Shown: positions 33,234-44,154, counted from the first letter of the stretch. The stretch is 64,000 nucleotides of DNA from Yinghuangia soli (GCF_021502675.1 NZ_JAKFHA010000002.1:497795-561794), one strand, 5' to 3'. The notes: generated by a model from the sequence alone, not told the origin. Translations and numbers: made by a program.

Positions 33234-34484
33234 GTGGACGTGAACGTGGCCGCGGCGGCCTTCGCCGCCGTGTGCGGTTTGGGCGTGGGTGTAGCCGGGA
33301 CCTTGGCGTTCCGCTGGAGCGAGCGCTCGCAGGTCGCCGGAGCTCCGGCCGGCCCCGCGGCCGGCCCGGTGCTGCCGCCCGGCGTGGCCATCGTGCTGTC
33401 CGTCCTGCGGTCCTCCGCGGTGGTGCTCGACGAGCGCGACGCGGTGGTCAAGGCCAGCTCGGCCGCCTACACGTTCGGCCTGGTCCGCGGCGACCAACTG
33501 GTGCCCGAGGAACTCCTGCGGATGGCCCGGGAGACCCGGCGGGACGGCGAGATAAGGCAGCGCGACCTGCTGCTCGCCCGCCGCGACGGCCAGGAGCTGG
33601 AGGTCTCCGCGCGCGTGGCCCCGCTGGGCTCGCGCCTGGTCCTGCTGCTGGTCGAGGACCGCACCGAGGCCCGCCGCGTGGACGCGGTGCGCCGCGACTT
33701 CGTGGCCAACGTCAGCCACGAGCTCAAGACCCCGGTGGGCGCCCTGTCGCTGCTCGCCGAGGCGGTCCTGGACGCCAGCGACGACCCCGAGGCGGTACGC
33801 CGCTTCTCCGGCCGCATGCAGGTCGAGTCCGCGCGCCTGACCAACCTCGTGCAGGAGCTCATCGACCTGTCGCGCGTGCAGAACGACCACCCGCTGCAGG
33901 ACATCGCCCCGGTGCCGGTCGACGAACTGGTCGCCGAGGCGGTCGACCGCTGCCGCCAGGTCGCGCAGAACAAGCAGATCACCCTCGCGGTCGGCGGCGA
34001 CCCGGGCCTGGTGATCCCCGGCGACCACAACCAGCTCGTCATGGCGCTCGGCAACCTGGTCGAGAACGCCGTCAACTACAGCCCGGAGCGGACCCGCGTC
34101 GACATCGACGTGCGCGTCACCGGCCGCAAGGCCGTCATCGCGGTGTCCGACCAGGGCATCGGCATCCCGCACCGGGACCTGGACCGGATCTTCGAGCGCT
34201 TCTACCGGGTCGACCCGGCGCGCTCCCGGGCGACCGGGGGAACCGGTCTCGGGCTGTCCATCGTGAAACACATCGTGGCCGGACACGGGGGCGAGGTCAC
34301 CGTCCGCAGCCTCGAGGGCGTGGGCACCACCTTCACCCTCGTGCTGCCCCTTCTGCCCGCCGACGAACGAGGGCACCATGCCCTCGACGCGGCGTCCACC
34401 GTGACGCGGCCCGGCGCACCGTCCGCGCCTTCCGGATCGAGTGATCTGGCCCCGTCGTACAACTCCCGGGAGGGTTCGGGATGA
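33234..34484 (+). CDS. phoR: PhoR-type sensor histidine kinase
   Basis: 416 residues: one N-terminal membrane helix (AAAAFAAVCGLGVGVAGTLA), a PAS-like linker, the H-box NVSHELKTPVGALSL, the N-box NLVENAVNYS and ATP lid SDQGIGIPHRDLDRIFERFY. It has the SenX3/PhoR layout without a large external sensor, so input probably comes through the phosphate-transport complex. It phosphorylates PhoP in the next gene (four-base ATGA overlap). GTG 33234. Confidence 0.92.
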   Translation: MDVNVAAAAFAAVCGLGVGVAGTLAFRWSERSQVAGAPAGPAAGPVLPPGVAIVLSVLRSSAVVLDERDAVVKASSAAYTFGLVRGDQLVPEELLRMARETRRDGEIRQRDLLLARRDGQELEVSARVAPLGSRLVLLLVEDRTEARRVDAVRRDFVANVSHELKTPVGALSLLAEAVLDASDDPEAVRRFSGRMQVESARLTNLVQELIDLSRVQNDHPLQDIAPVPVDELVAEAVDRCRQVAQNKQITLAVGGDPGLVIPGDHNQLVMALGNLVENAVNYSPERTRVDIDVRVTGRKAVIAVSDQGIGIPHRDLDRIFERFYRVDPARSRATGGTGLGLSIVKHIVAGHGGEVTVRSLEGVGTTFTLVLPLLPADERGHHALDAASTVTRPGAPSAPSGSSDLAPSYNSREGSG

Positions 34485-35161
34485 CCCGAGTGCTCGTCGT
34501 CGAGGACGAAGAGTCCTTCAGCGACCCGCTGGCGTTCCTGCTGCGCAAGGAGGGGTTCGAGGTCGCCGTCGCGGTCACCGGGCCCGATGCGCTCGAACAG
34601 TTCGACCAGGGCGGTGCCGACCTCGTGCTGCTCGACCTGATGCTGCCGGGGCTGCCCGGCACCGAGGTGTGCCGCCGGCTGCGCGCCAAGTCCAACGTGC
34701 CGGTCATCATGGTGACCGCCAAGGACAGTGAGGTCGACAAGGTCGTCGGCCTGGAGATCGGCGCGGACGACTACGTCACCAAGCCCTTCTCCTCGCGCGA
34801 GCTGGTGGCCCGCATCCGCGCGGTGCTGCGCCGCCAGGGCGAGCCCGCCGAGGTCGAGCCGACCGCGCTGGAGGCCGGCCCGGTGCGCATGGACGTCGAC
34901 CGGCACCGCGTCACCGTGGACGGCGTCAAGGTCGAGCTCCCGCTCAAGGAGTTCGACCTGCTGGAGCTGCTGCTGCGCAACGCGGGCCGCGTGCTGACCC
35001 GCATGCAGCTCATCGACCGCGTGTGGGGCGCCGGGTACGTCGGCGACACCAAGACGCTCGACGTCCACGTGAAGCGGCTGCGCGCCAAGATCGAGCCCGA
35101 CCCCGGGGCGCCCCGCTACCTGGTCACCGTCCGAGGCCTGGGCTACAAGTTCGAGCCCTGA
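34481..35161 (+). CDS. phoP: PhoP, phosphate-limitation response regulator
   Basis: A 226-residue OmpR-type regulator: receiver with phospho-acceptor Asp52 (VLLDLMLPGLPG) and switch Lys in DDYVTKPFSSREL; winged helix from about 130 with RVLTRMQLIDRVWGAGYVGD and LDVHVKRLRAKIE. It activates pho, pst and phosphatase genes and represses nitrogen and antibiotic genes in Streptomyces. ATG 34481 overlaps the phoR stop. It ends before a long perfect terminator. Confidence 0.94.
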   Translation: MTRVLVVEDEESFSDPLAFLLRKEGFEVAVAVTGPDALEQFDQGGADLVLLDLMLPGLPGTEVCRRLRAKSNVPVIMVTAKDSEVDKVVGLEIGADDYVTKPFSSRELVARIRAVLRRQGEPAEVEPTALEAGPVRMDVDRHRVTVDGVKVELPLKEFDLLELLLRNAGRVLTRMQLIDRVWGAGYVGDTKTLDVHVKRLRAKIEPDPGAPRYLVTVRGLGYKFEP

Positions 35162-35189
35162 TCGGCGGCCCGCCGCACGGCTGCACGGC

Positions 35190-35237
35190 AACGGCGAAGG
35201 CCCGCCCCCGGTTTCCCGGGGGCGGGCCTTCGCCGTT
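35190..35237. terminator. Terminator between phoP and the lipoprotein gene
   Basis: A perfect 22-bp stem (35190-35211 with 35216-35237, beginning AACGGCGAAGG) and a 4-base loop; bidirectional. Confidence 0.92.
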
Positions 35238-35261
35238 GTACGAGTTCCGCGGAGCGAGCGC

Positions 35262-35975
35262 TCAGCCGGCCGGCGTGCCGGTCGGACGCGTCGTCGCCGA
35301 GGTCGCGGTACTGCCGGTGGCCGGCGCGCCCGCCGGGGTGCCGGTGGTCGCGGCACCCGAGCTCGGCCCGCCGGTCGGGGTGCCCGGGGCACCGGTGGCG
35401 GTGCTGGTGGCGCTCGCCGAGGGGCTCGCGGCCGGGGAGCTGGGCGCGGCGCTCGTCGGGGCGACCGGCTTCAGCTGCTCGAAGTAGTCCTCGGGAGCGT
35501 GCACGGAGACGCCGAGGGTGGTCTCGCCGACGGTGCCGAAGGTCAGCGTGACGCGCGCGTAGTCGCCGACCTTGACGCCCCCGGCGTTCTTGAAGACCAC
35601 CGACTCCTTGGGCTTCTCGCCGCCGGCCAGGTAGACCGCGCCGCCGGCCGGGATGGTGATCGGGCCGGTGCCCGCGGAGCTCTTGAGCTCGGCCGGACCG
35701 GACGCGCCCTCGACGGTCACCTTGGTCAGCGTCTCGGGCTGCCCGCCCTCGTTGACGAACGCGGCGCCCAGCGCGAGGAGTCCGGAGCCCTCGTCGCCGG
35801 TGACCAGCGTCAGGTTCTGCACCTTGATGGTGCCGAGCTGGGTGTTGGCGGTGTCCGGCTTCAGGTCGCCGGTCGCGGCGTCCGTGCCGCTGGAGCACGC
35901 CGCGAGAGGGGCCAGCGCGAGGGCGAGGGTGGCGGCGACGGCACCCCGTCGAATGCTGCGGCTGCTGCGGCTCAC
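35262..35975 (-). CDS. DUF461-type secreted lipoprotein
   Basis: 237 residues. The signal peptide ends in a lipobox LAPLAAC with lipidated Cys27. A beta-sandwich domain (about 45-165) contains IKVQNLTLVTGDEGSG, LGAAFVNEGGQPETL and GDYARVTLTFGTVG. The last 65 residues are Ala/Thr/Pro/Ser-rich and disordered. The fold resembles PCuAC-like copper chaperones, but metal-binding Met/His pairs are not evident. It is a conserved neighbour of phoP and carD in Streptomyces. Confidence 0.85.
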   Translation of the reverse strand: MSRSSRSIRRGAVAATLALALAPLAACSSGTDAATGDLKPDTANTQLGTIKVQNLTLVTGDEGSGLLALGAAFVNEGGQPETLTKVTVEGASGPAELKSSAGTGPITIPAGGAVYLAGGEKPKESVVFKNAGGVKVGDYARVTLTFGTVGETTLGVSVHAPEDYFEQLKPVAPTSAAPSSPAASPSASATSTATGAPGTPTGGPSSGAATTGTPAGAPATGSTATSATTRPTGTPAG

Positions 35976-36358
35976 GGCGGCTGAATCTCCTTGGGTCCTC
36001 GGCAGGATCGGCGGCCCCGGTCAAAGGGACCGGCGACAGCCTATCCAGGCCTGATCCGCGACTTGTACGCGGCTCTGAACCCTCATCAGAAGGAGCGAAA
36101 TACCGGCCCTTCCCGTCTCCTGACCAGGCCTCCTCCGAGGCCCCTTCCGAGCTCGGCCGTTGCTGTCCAAAAACAGATAGGTCGGGAGAGTGTGTCCGGC
36201 CAGGCCGATAGTCGATCCCGTGTTCGAATGGAGACAGGCATAAGTTGACCGATTTGTCCGGTTTATGGATCACCCAGGACTGTTCCACGGGACGGCGCAT
36301 GCATGTCCGCGTGGCCATTGTCAAGCCCTGACTAAGGCCCTGACCTGCGGAAACGCCA

Positions 36359-36387
36359 TTCAGGCGCAGCGTGACCCGTGTTACCCT
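36359..36387 (+). promoter_or_regulatory. Putative carD promoter
   Basis: TTCAGG (36359-36364), a 17-base spacer and TACCCT (36382-36387), 28 bases before the carD start. The rest of the 440-base gap 35976-36415 shows no gene and no clear RNA motif. Confidence 0.5.
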
Positions 36388-36415
36388 AGAAAGCCACGGA
36401 AGGGGTACCTGTCAC

Positions 36416-36898
36416 ATGACGTTCAAGGTTGGCGACACGGTGGTCTACCCCCATCACGGGGCCGCGCTCATCGAGGCGATCGAGACTCGCACCATCAAGG
36501 GCGAGGACAAGATCTACCTGGTGCTGAAGGTAGCCCAGGGCGACCTCACGGTACGAGTCCCCGCTGACAACGCGGAGTTCGTCGGTGTGCGCGACGTGGT
36601 GGGCCAGGACGGCCTCGATCGCGTCTTCGAGGTGCTGCGGGCTCCGCACACCGAGGAGCCGACGAACTGGTCGCGACGCTACAAGGCGAACCTGGAGAAG
36701 CTCGCTTCCGGTGACGTTATCAAGGTTGCCGAGGTCGTGCGCGACCTTTGGCGCCGGGAGCGTGACCGCGGCCTGTCGGCCGGCGAGAAGCGGATGCTCG
36801 CGAAGGCTCGGCAGATCCTGGTGAGCGAGCTGGCGCTCGCCGAGAACACCAATGAAGACAAGGCCGAGGCGATCCTCGACGAGGTTCTGGCCTCCTGA
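36416..36898 (+). CDS. carD: CarD-family RNA polymerase-binding transcription factor
   Basis: A 160-residue CarD/CdnL protein. The N-terminal RNAP-interaction domain opens [20 protein letters not shown]. The C-terminal helical DNA-binding domain has [40 protein letters not shown] and [18 protein letters not shown]. It stabilises the open promoter complex, notably at rRNA promoters. It is upstream of ispD as in other actinobacteria. ATG 36416 has AAGGGG upstream. Confidence 0.95.
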   Translation: MTFKVGDTVVYPHHGAALIEAIETRTIKGEDKIYLVLKVAQGDLTVRVPADNAEFVGVRDVVGQDGLDRVFEVLRAPHTEEPTNWSRRYKANLEKLASGDVIKVAEVVRDLWRRERDRGLSAGEKRMLAKARQILVSELALAENTNEDKAEAILDEVLAS

Positions 36899-37198
36899 CC
36901 GCGTAGCACCGGGCGGAACGGAGCCCTCTCCGGGAGCGCTTTTCGCGCCTCCGGGGTTCGTAGGAATTTTCCTGCGAACGGGTGAACCGCAGGCTCCGTC
37001 TGTACCGGTCTGGCGACCGTTCGACCCGCCGATGTCCGTCGGCGGGTGGGTTGCGGCCGTCTCCCGGGCTCACGCGGCCCGGTCCGTCGGCGCGCGCCGG
37101 GTTCCGACTCGGCGCGCGCGGCGGCGGACCCTCGCGGCATTGCCGCGGGGCCTGCGGCACCCTCGGCATGTGCGCACGCACTGCTGCGGGTGTCCTGC

Positions 37199-37223
37199 GG
37201 CGCGCCGAAAGGCGCGCCTTTTT
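37199..37223 (+). terminator. Intrinsic terminator in the carD-ispD gap
   Basis: GGCGCGCC (37199-37206), GAAA loop, GGCGCGCC (37211-37218), then TTTTT. It is one of few terminators here with a clear U-tract. It lies 300 bases after carD and 180 bases before ispD, so the two genes are probably not one transcript. The rest of the 506-base gap 36899-37404 contains no convincing gene. Confidence 0.85.
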
Positions 37224-37404
37224 GCTGTCCACGGACCGCCGGCCCGGCGCGCGGGCCTGCGGGGTACCTGTGTCCCGGGCCCGGGGTGCCGGGCGGCGAA
37301 ACATGGTTCGCCGGTGACCTTCCCCGGTGGCCGCGGGCGTACACCCCGTTGCGTCCCGGTACCTTCGGACCGTTGTCCGTGCCCGACGTCGTGAGGGATC
37401 ACCG

Positions 37405-38148
37405 GTGAGAGCTGCTGTCCTCGTGCCCGCGGCCGGCCTCGGGCTGCGCCTGGGCGGCGGGCTGCCCAAGGCGCTGCGCGAGCTCGGCGAGGTGCCGATG
37501 CTGGTGCATGCGCTGCGTGCGGTGCTGGCCGCGCCCTCGGTGGGGGCCGCGGTGGTCGCCGCGCCGCCGGACGGGGTCGCGGACGTCCGGGCGCTGCTGG
37601 CCCGCGAGTTGGGTGCGGACGCACCCGTGACGGTGGTGGCCGGCGGTGCGACGCGCCAGGAGTCGGTGAGCCGTGCGCTCGACGGCTTGGCCGCGGTCGA
37701 CGCAGACTGCCCGGTGGTGCTCGTGCACGACGCGGCCCGCCCGTTCGTCCCGGTCGAGGTGGTCGAGGCCGTGGTGGCCGCCGTGGAGGCCGGTGCCGGG
37801 GCGGTGGTCCCGGCGCTGCCCGTGGTCGACACCGTCAAGGAGGTCGCCGCGGACGGCGGTGCCGAGCTTGTGGTGCGGACCGTCGACCGGGCCGCGCTGC
37901 GGGCCGTGCAGACGCCGCAGGGATTCCGCCGCGCGGTGCTGGCCGCGGCGCACGCCGCCGCCGCGCCGGGCGGCGACACGACCGACGACGCGGGCATGGT
38001 CGAGCGCATGGGCGAGCCGGTCACGGTGGTGCCCGGCTCGGAGGAGGCCTTCAAGGTCACCCGGCCGTTCGACCTGCTGCTCGCCGAGGCGCTGCTGAAC
38101 CGGCGCCGCGCACTTTCCTCTGGTTCCCCGGGAGCGGATCTTGTCTGA
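37405..38148 (+). CDS. ispD: IspD, 2-C-methyl-D-erythritol 4-phosphate cytidylyltransferase
   Basis: 247 residues: the CTP-binding N-terminus [20 protein letters not shown], the [14 protein letters not shown] motif, and [20 protein letters not shown] near the end. It makes CDP-methylerythritol in the non-mevalonate isoprenoid pathway. The GTG start at 37405 is set where the conserved fold begins. The stop is overlapped by the ispF start (TTG 38141). Confidence 0.95.
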   Translation: MRAAVLVPAAGLGLRLGGGLPKALRELGEVPMLVHALRAVLAAPSVGAAVVAAPPDGVADVRALLARELGADAPVTVVAGGATRQESVSRALDGLAAVDADCPVVLVHDAARPFVPVEVVEAVVAAVEAGAGAVVPALPVVDTVKEVAADGGAELVVRTVDRAALRAVQTPQGFRRAVLAAAHAAAAPGGDTTDDAGMVERMGEPVTVVPGSEEAFKVTRPFDLLLAEALLNRRRALSSGSPGADLV

Positions 38149-38656
38149 GCACGTTGCGAGCCCGGCGGTCGCGCTGCCGCGTACCGGCATCGGGGTGGAC
38201 GTCCACCCGTTCGAGGAGGGCCGCGACCTGTGGGTCGCCGGGTTGCACTGGCCGGGCGAGACCGGGCTGGCCGGGCATTCGGACGGCGACGTCGCGGCGC
38301 ACGCCGCGTGCGATGCGCTGTTCTCCGCGGCCGGGATCGGCGACCTGGGTGCGCACTTCGGCACGTCGCGGCCCGAGTGGTCGGGGGCCGCCGGGGTGGT
38401 GCTGCTGGCCGAGGCGGCCCGGCTCGTGCGCGCCGCCGGGTTCGAGATCGGCAACGTCGCGGTGCAGGTGATCGGGGTGCGGCCCAAGATCGGACCGCGT
38501 CGCGCCGAGGCGGAGAAGACGCTGTCCGAGGCGGCCGGCGCGCCGGTGTCGGTGTCCGCGACGACGACCGACGGGCTGGGGCTGACCGGCCGGGCCGAGG
38601 GACTGGCCGCGATCGCCACCGCTTTGGTGGTGCGGGCGGGAATGCCTGCCGCCTGA
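38141..38656 (+). CDS. ispF: IspF, 2-C-methyl-D-erythritol 2,4-cyclodiphosphate synthase
   Basis: 171 residues. The metal-binding Asp-x-His is in [17 protein letters not shown] and the second metal His in [20 protein letters not shown]; the substrate motif is [18 protein letters not shown]. It cyclises CDP-ME 2-phosphate. TTG start at 38141 overlaps the ispD end by eight bases, so translation is coupled. Confidence 0.95.
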   Translation: MSEHVASPAVALPRTGIGVDVHPFEEGRDLWVAGLHWPGETGLAGHSDGDVAAHAACDALFSAAGIGDLGAHFGTSRPEWSGAAGVVLLAEAARLVRAAGFEIGNVAVQVIGVRPKIGPRRAEAEKTLSEAAGAPVSVSATTTDGLGLTGRAEGLAAIATALVVRAGMPAA

Positions 38657-38720
38657 CCGTCTGTTGCGGCTGCAGGGCACAGGTGACCCTGCGGCTTTGC
38701 GACCACGGAAGAGGACGGCG

Positions 38721-39113
38721 ATGGCGGACAAGCTCTCCGATGCGGCACGCGCGATGATCGATGCGCCGAATTTCGCGACGATGGCCACGGTGCAGCCGGA
38801 CGGGCGTCCGCAGCTGTCCGTCGTCTGGCTGAAGACGGACGGGGACGACCTCGTCGTGTCGACGGTCAAGGGCCGCCGGAAGCACAAGAACATCCTGGCC
38901 GACCCGCGCGTGACGGTGCTGGTGTACCCCAAGGAGGACCCGTACCGGTACGTCGAGGTCAGGGGCACCGCGACCCTCGAGGACGAGGGCGGGGCGGAGC
39001 TGATCCAGGAGCTGTCGCACCGGTACGACGGCGTGCCGCACGAGGAGGGCGATCCGGCGAACGTGCGGGTCCTGGTGCGCATCACCCCGGACCGGATCGT
39101 CAGCCACAGCTGA
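38721..39113 (+). CDS. PPOX-class split-barrel oxidoreductase, probable F420-binding
   Basis: 130 residues: MIDAPNFATMATVQPDGRPQ, then SVVWLKTDGDDLVVSTVKG, KHKNILADPRVTVLVYPKED, and RYVEVRGTATLEDEGG. The family binds F420 or FMN in a dimeric split barrel and reduces small substrates. The choice of F420 is inferred from the RRKHKNILADPRV-type region. Start ATG 38721. It lies between ispF and cysS. Confidence 0.85.
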   Translation: MADKLSDAARAMIDAPNFATMATVQPDGRPQLSVVWLKTDGDDLVVSTVKGRRKHKNILADPRVTVLVYPKEDPYRYVEVRGTATLEDEGGAELIQELSHRYDGVPHEEGDPANVRVLVRITPDRIVSHS

Positions 39114-39155
39114 AACCGGGGGCTTCCCCGCGCTGACACCCCGTAAACTCGCAGG

Positions 39156-40565
<1,410 letters not shown>

Positions 40566-40746
40566 CCCGGGGGGCGGAGCCCGCGGATTTCCGCGGGTCC
40601 CGCAGCAGCACACCAGCAGAGCACCACCGATCGACCACAGTCGCCGCCCGCGGGCGGTTCGCGGACGACCGTCTCATGCGGCCGGGCAGCCTGCCCGGCC
40701 GTACGGTTGTACGTGCGAGACGAGAACACCGAAGGGACGTCACCAC

Positions 40747-41715
40747 ATGGCCGGCAACAGCCAGCGCCGCAACAAGCGCAACCCGGGGAGCAAGAAGGGG
40801 CCCCAGGTCGGGACCGGCGGGCACAGCCGCCGCGCGCTGCGCGGCAAGGGCCCGACGCCGCCGGCCGAGATGCGCAAGGGGCACGCCAAGCAGCGCGCCG
40901 CGAACGCCGCGGCCAAGCGCGCCGCGAAGACCGGCGGCCGTGCCGGGGTCGCCCGCGGCCGCGGCGGCAAGGGCACCGCGGAGCTGGTGTACGGCCGCAA
41001 CTCGGTGGTCGAGGCGCTGCGCGCCGGCATCCCGGCGACCGCGCTCTACGTGGCGCAGTACATCGACTCGGACGACCGGGTGCGCGAGGCGCTGAAGCTG
41101 GCCAACGAGACCGGCATCCCGCTGCTGGAGGCGCCGCGCCCCGAGCTGGACCGGCTCGCCGAGGGCGGCAACCACCAGGGCCTCGCGATGCAGATCCCGC
41201 CGTACGAGTACGCCCACCCGGACGACCTGGTCGAGGCCGCCCACGAAGACGGCGAAGTGCCGCTCATCATGGTGCTGGACGGCGTCACCGACCCGCGCAA
41301 CCTGGGTGCCGTGATCCGCTCGGCGGCGGCCTTCGGCGCGCACGGCGTGGTCGTGCCGGAGCGCCGGGCCGCGGGCATGACCGCGGGCGCGTGGAAGACC
41401 TCCGCGGGTGCCGCGGCGCGCGTGCCGGTGGCGCGGGCCTCGAACCTGCGGCAGGTGCTGGAGTCGTACCAGAAGCAGGGCCTGTTCGTGGTCGGCCTGG
41501 CCGCCGACGGCGGTGTGGAGCTGGGCGAGCTGGCCACCGCCACCGAGCCGCTGGTCGTCGTCCTGGGCTCGGAGGGCAAGGGCCTGTCGCGGCTGATCAC
41601 CGAGACCTGCGACCAGACGGTCGCGATCCCGATGACGGCCGGGAACGAGTCCCTCAACGCCGGCGTCGCGGCCGGCATCGTGATGTACGAGGTGGCGCGG
41701 CAGCGCCGCGGCTGA
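40747..41715 (+). CDS. rlmB: RlmB-type 23S rRNA 2'-O-ribose methyltransferase
   Basis: 322 residues. A basic, Lys/Arg-rich N-terminal 75-residue extension (RRNKRNPGSKKGPQ) precedes the substrate-binding domain (ELVYGRNSVVEALRAGIPAT). The SPOUT knot has VLDGVTDPRNLGAVIRSAAA, VVLGSEGKGLSRLITETCD and NESLNAGVAAGIVMYEVARQ. It methylates the ribose of G2251 (E. coli numbering) in 23S rRNA. ATG 40747. It follows cysS in conserved actinobacterial order. Confidence 0.93.
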   Translation: MAGNSQRRNKRNPGSKKGPQVGTGGHSRRALRGKGPTPPAEMRKGHAKQRAANAAAKRAAKTGGRAGVARGRGGKGTAELVYGRNSVVEALRAGIPATALYVAQYIDSDDRVREALKLANETGIPLLEAPRPELDRLAEGGNHQGLAMQIPPYEYAHPDDLVEAAHEDGEVPLIMVLDGVTDPRNLGAVIRSAAAFGAHGVVVPERRAAGMTAGAWKTSAGAAARVPVARASNLRQVLESYQKQGLFVVGLAADGGVELGELATATEPLVVVLGSEGKGLSRLITETCDQTVAIPMTAGNESLNAGVAAGIVMYEVARQRRG

Positions 41716-41770
41716 CCGGTCGGCTGCGCAGCCGGTTGTGCGGGCGGCCGCGCAGCCGGACATTTCCGCA

Positions 41771-41807
41771 GGGGAGCGCCCGGGGTCGACGACCTCGGGC
41801 GCTCTCC
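41771..41807. terminator. Terminator after rlmB
   Basis: GGGGAGCGCCCG pairs with CGGGCGCTCTCC (one G-U pair) around GGGTCGACGACCT, 56 bases after the rlmB stop. Confidence 0.75.
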
Positions 41808-41960
41808 CGTCTCCGGGCTCTGGGCGGGGGAATCCGCGGTCTCCTTCGGGTGATTCCTTGCGGCGTTTCGGGGGTTGCGCGGGTGTCGGCGGCTGCCGGG
41901 GATCGAAGATAGATCCGCGCGTGGCCGCATCCTCGTGGGCCGATCGGCGGTTAGTGATGC

Positions 41961-43295
41961 GTGGAGACCAGATCTGAAGGCCCTTCCAGGGGCCAGCGTG
42001 ATCAGGACCGGTTGACCGGTGGGGGCCCCGCGGACTTCGGCACGGTTCCGACCCTGGTCCGGGACCCGGCCGGCCCTGCGGCGGTGTCCGCCGGCACGCG
42101 CAGCCTTCGGGTGGTGATCGGGCCGCCCCCGACCGCTCGCGAACCCCAAGTACCAGGTCAGCGCGGTGCGTTCCGTGCGGATCCGGCCGAGGTCACCGCG
42201 GAGCTGCCGCGCGTCGACCCGGGTGCGGATCCGCCCACCACCGCGCTGCCGCGGGTGCGCGAGCGGCCGGTGCGGCCCGCGTCCCGGACCAGTGCCCGGG
42301 CCGGCGCCCGCACTTCGGCGCGCCCCGCTGCGGCGAAGCAGGCGCCGGCGGCGCCGGTCAAGGGCGGGCCGCTGCAGCCCGGCATGTTCCTGCTGCCGCT
42401 GCGCATCTTCCTGGGTGCGGCGTTCCTGCTGGAGGGGCTGCGCAAGCTGTACGACCCGGCGTTCCTCGACCCGGACGCCGCCGACTCGTTCGCGCACCGC
42501 ATCGACGTGCTGCACGACGGCAGCTTGTTCCCGCCGGTCCTCGACCTGGCTGCGCAGCACGCGATCTCGGTGGGCCTGCTGTTCGCGTTCGGGCAGGTGG
42601 TTGTCGGCGTCGGCGCGCTGCTCGGGCTGTGGACGCGGGCCATGGGCATGGTCGGCATGCTGCTGTCGCTGGGCGTGCTGATCGCGGTGGGCACCAGTTC
42701 GTCGCCGTACCACGCGGCGTATGTGGTGTTCCTGGCCGCGTGGAGCCCGCTGGCCCTGGCCGGGGCGCCGATGTACTCGGTGGACTGCTGGCTGTCGCTG
42801 CGCAACTGGCGCGGGCCGCTGACCCTTCCGGTGCGCGCCCGGCGCCGCAAGCTGGGCTACGGCTCGATCATCGCGGGCTCGGGCGTGGGTCTGACGCTGC
42901 TGGCCGGAGCGCTCTTCGGGCACCCGACCGCGCCGGACACCACGGTGACCGGGCCGGGCGAGGCGGAGACCACGGTGACCGGTCCGCCGTCCGGCGCGCC
43001 CGCGCCGCAGGCCCCGGGCGCGGCCCCGGCCCCGGCCGCGCCGAGTGCGCCGGCGGTGCCGTCGCCGTCCGCGAGTGCCGGCAAGGCCGGTACGGGGACG
43101 CCGTCGGCGGCCCCGAAGACCACCGGCGCCAAGGCTCCGGGGGAGACCCCGGCCACCCGTCGCCCGGCCGCCACGACGGCCGGCAACAACGCGCCCGCCG
43201 CGTCCGCTTCGCAGCCCAAGCCGTCCGCCGCGAAGCCGGCGAACGCGGGCGGCACGATCGGCGGCACGCCGCTCGGCGGACTGCTGGGGGGGTGA
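41961..43295 (+). CDS. DoxX-family membrane protein with disordered tails
   Basis: 444 residues. A disordered 125-residue N-terminus is followed by a DoxX-like four-helix region (about 138-300; FLLPLRIFLGAAFLLEGLRK; ISVGLLFAFGQVVVGVGALL; MGMVGMLLSLGVLIAVGTSS), a further helix (SIIAGSGVGLTLLAGALFG) and a Pro/Ala/Thr-rich tail ending GGLLGG. DoxX proteins are subunits of quinone-linked oxidoreductases, and some assemble with thiol-redox partners. GTG 41961. Conserved neighbour of rlmB in Streptomyces. Confidence 0.82.
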   Translation: METRSEGPSRGQRDQDRLTGGGPADFGTVPTLVRDPAGPAAVSAGTRSLRVVIGPPPTAREPQVPGQRGAFRADPAEVTAELPRVDPGADPPTTALPRVRERPVRPASRTSARAGARTSARPAAAKQAPAAPVKGGPLQPGMFLLPLRIFLGAAFLLEGLRKLYDPAFLDPDAADSFAHRIDVLHDGSLFPPVLDLAAQHAISVGLLFAFGQVVVGVGALLGLWTRAMGMVGMLLSLGVLIAVGTSSSPYHAAYVVFLAAWSPLALAGAPMYSVDCWLSLRNWRGPLTLPVRARRRKLGYGSIIAGSGVGLTLLAGALFGHPTAPDTTVTGPGEAETTVTGPPSGAPAPQAPGAAPAPAAPSAPAVPSPSASAGKAGTGTPSAAPKTTGAKAPGETPATRRPAATTAGNNAPAASASQPKPSAAKPANAGGTIGGTPLGGLLGG

Positions 43296-43529
43296 TCGGG
43301 GACGCGGAGGATGTCCGGCCGGGCGGCTGATCCCCGCAGGGGCGGGCCGCCGGATCCATCGGAACAAGCGCGACCGATCGAGTACGCACAAGCACCACCG
43401 GGGGCACTGGGCAACTGTCGGGGGACGACGGGGACCGCAGGGCACCAGGAGGGCAACGGGGGAAGCAGGGGTCGGCTCCGGCCGGGATCGGGAAGGTCCG
43501 GGCCGGGTGGCCGACCGGGGAAGCGCCGC

Positions 43530-43634
43530 GGCGGCCCCCGCCGGGGGCCCCCGCCGCGGCCAGTCCCGGGCGGACCCGGGGGGCGCGGGGGGGCCCCGGG
43601 GGGGGGCCCGCCGCGGGGGGCCCCCCGCGGCGGC
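43530..43634. other. G/C homopolymer-rich stretch, doubtful sequence
   Basis: Consecutive runs of four to eight C or G (GGGGGGCCCC types) in the 400-base gap 43296-43698 after the DoxX gene. No gene in this gap is supported. It resembles the tract at 10079-10157 and may be misassembled or polyG-affected. Confidence 0.55.
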
Positions 43635-43698
43635 ATGTCCGGGGCGTACCGGGTCTGCGCGGTTCCGGGTGGTACTGGGTGCCGCGGGCCGGCCCCGG

Positions 43699-44154
43699 TC
43701 AGTCCGCGACGCCCTTGTGCGCGACCACGTGGCGGATGGCCACCCGGACCAGCAACTCGCCGGGCACGCCGTTGCGTTCGCCGTACTGCTCGGCGCGGTC
43801 CGCGCCCATGTAGCGGCCGCCGATGCGGGTGGCCCAGAGCTTGAGCTCGGCCGGGTCGTCGATCAGCCGGGCCTCGCCCTCGACGACCACGTAGCTGAAC
43901 GGCGGCCGGTCGTCGTCGACGCACAGGCTCACCCGGGGGTCGTTGCGCAGGTTGCGCCCCTTGACCGAGGTCTCCGCGGTGTTGAAGACCAACTCGGCGG
44001 CGATGCCGCTGCCGTCGCCGGGGTCCGACTCGTCCACGTCGAACCAGATCGGCGCGACGTGCGGCCGTCCGTCGGGCCGGACCGTCGCCAGTTTTCCGGT
44101 GCGGGGGCCTTCCTTGAGGAAGGCCAGGATCTCGTCGGGGGTCATCCGCTGCAT
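43699..44154 (-). CDS. PPOX-class split-barrel oxidoreductase
   Basis: 151 residues: MTPDEILAFLKEGPRTGKLA, TVRPDGRPHVAPIWFDVDES, VKGRNLRNDPRVSLCVDDDR and FSYVVVEGEARLIDDPAEL. A second, more divergent PPOX-like protein compared with that at 38721. It probably binds F420 or FMN. ATG 44154 (MQRM) chosen; ATG 44145 is also possible. Ends beside the GC-rich gap. Confidence 0.85.
   Translation of the reverse strand: MQRMTPDEILAFLKEGPRTGKLATVRPDGRPHVAPIWFDVDESDPGDGSGIAAELVFNTAETSVKGRNLRNDPRVSLCVDDDRPPFSYVVVEGEARLIDDPAELKLWATRIGGRYMGADRAEQYGERNGVPGELLVRVAIRHVVAHKGVAD

Noticed and set aside
43296..43698. Short genes in the GC-rich gap after the DoxX gene
   Set aside because: Open frames there exist only because of G/C homopolymers; no start signal or recognisable protein was seen.
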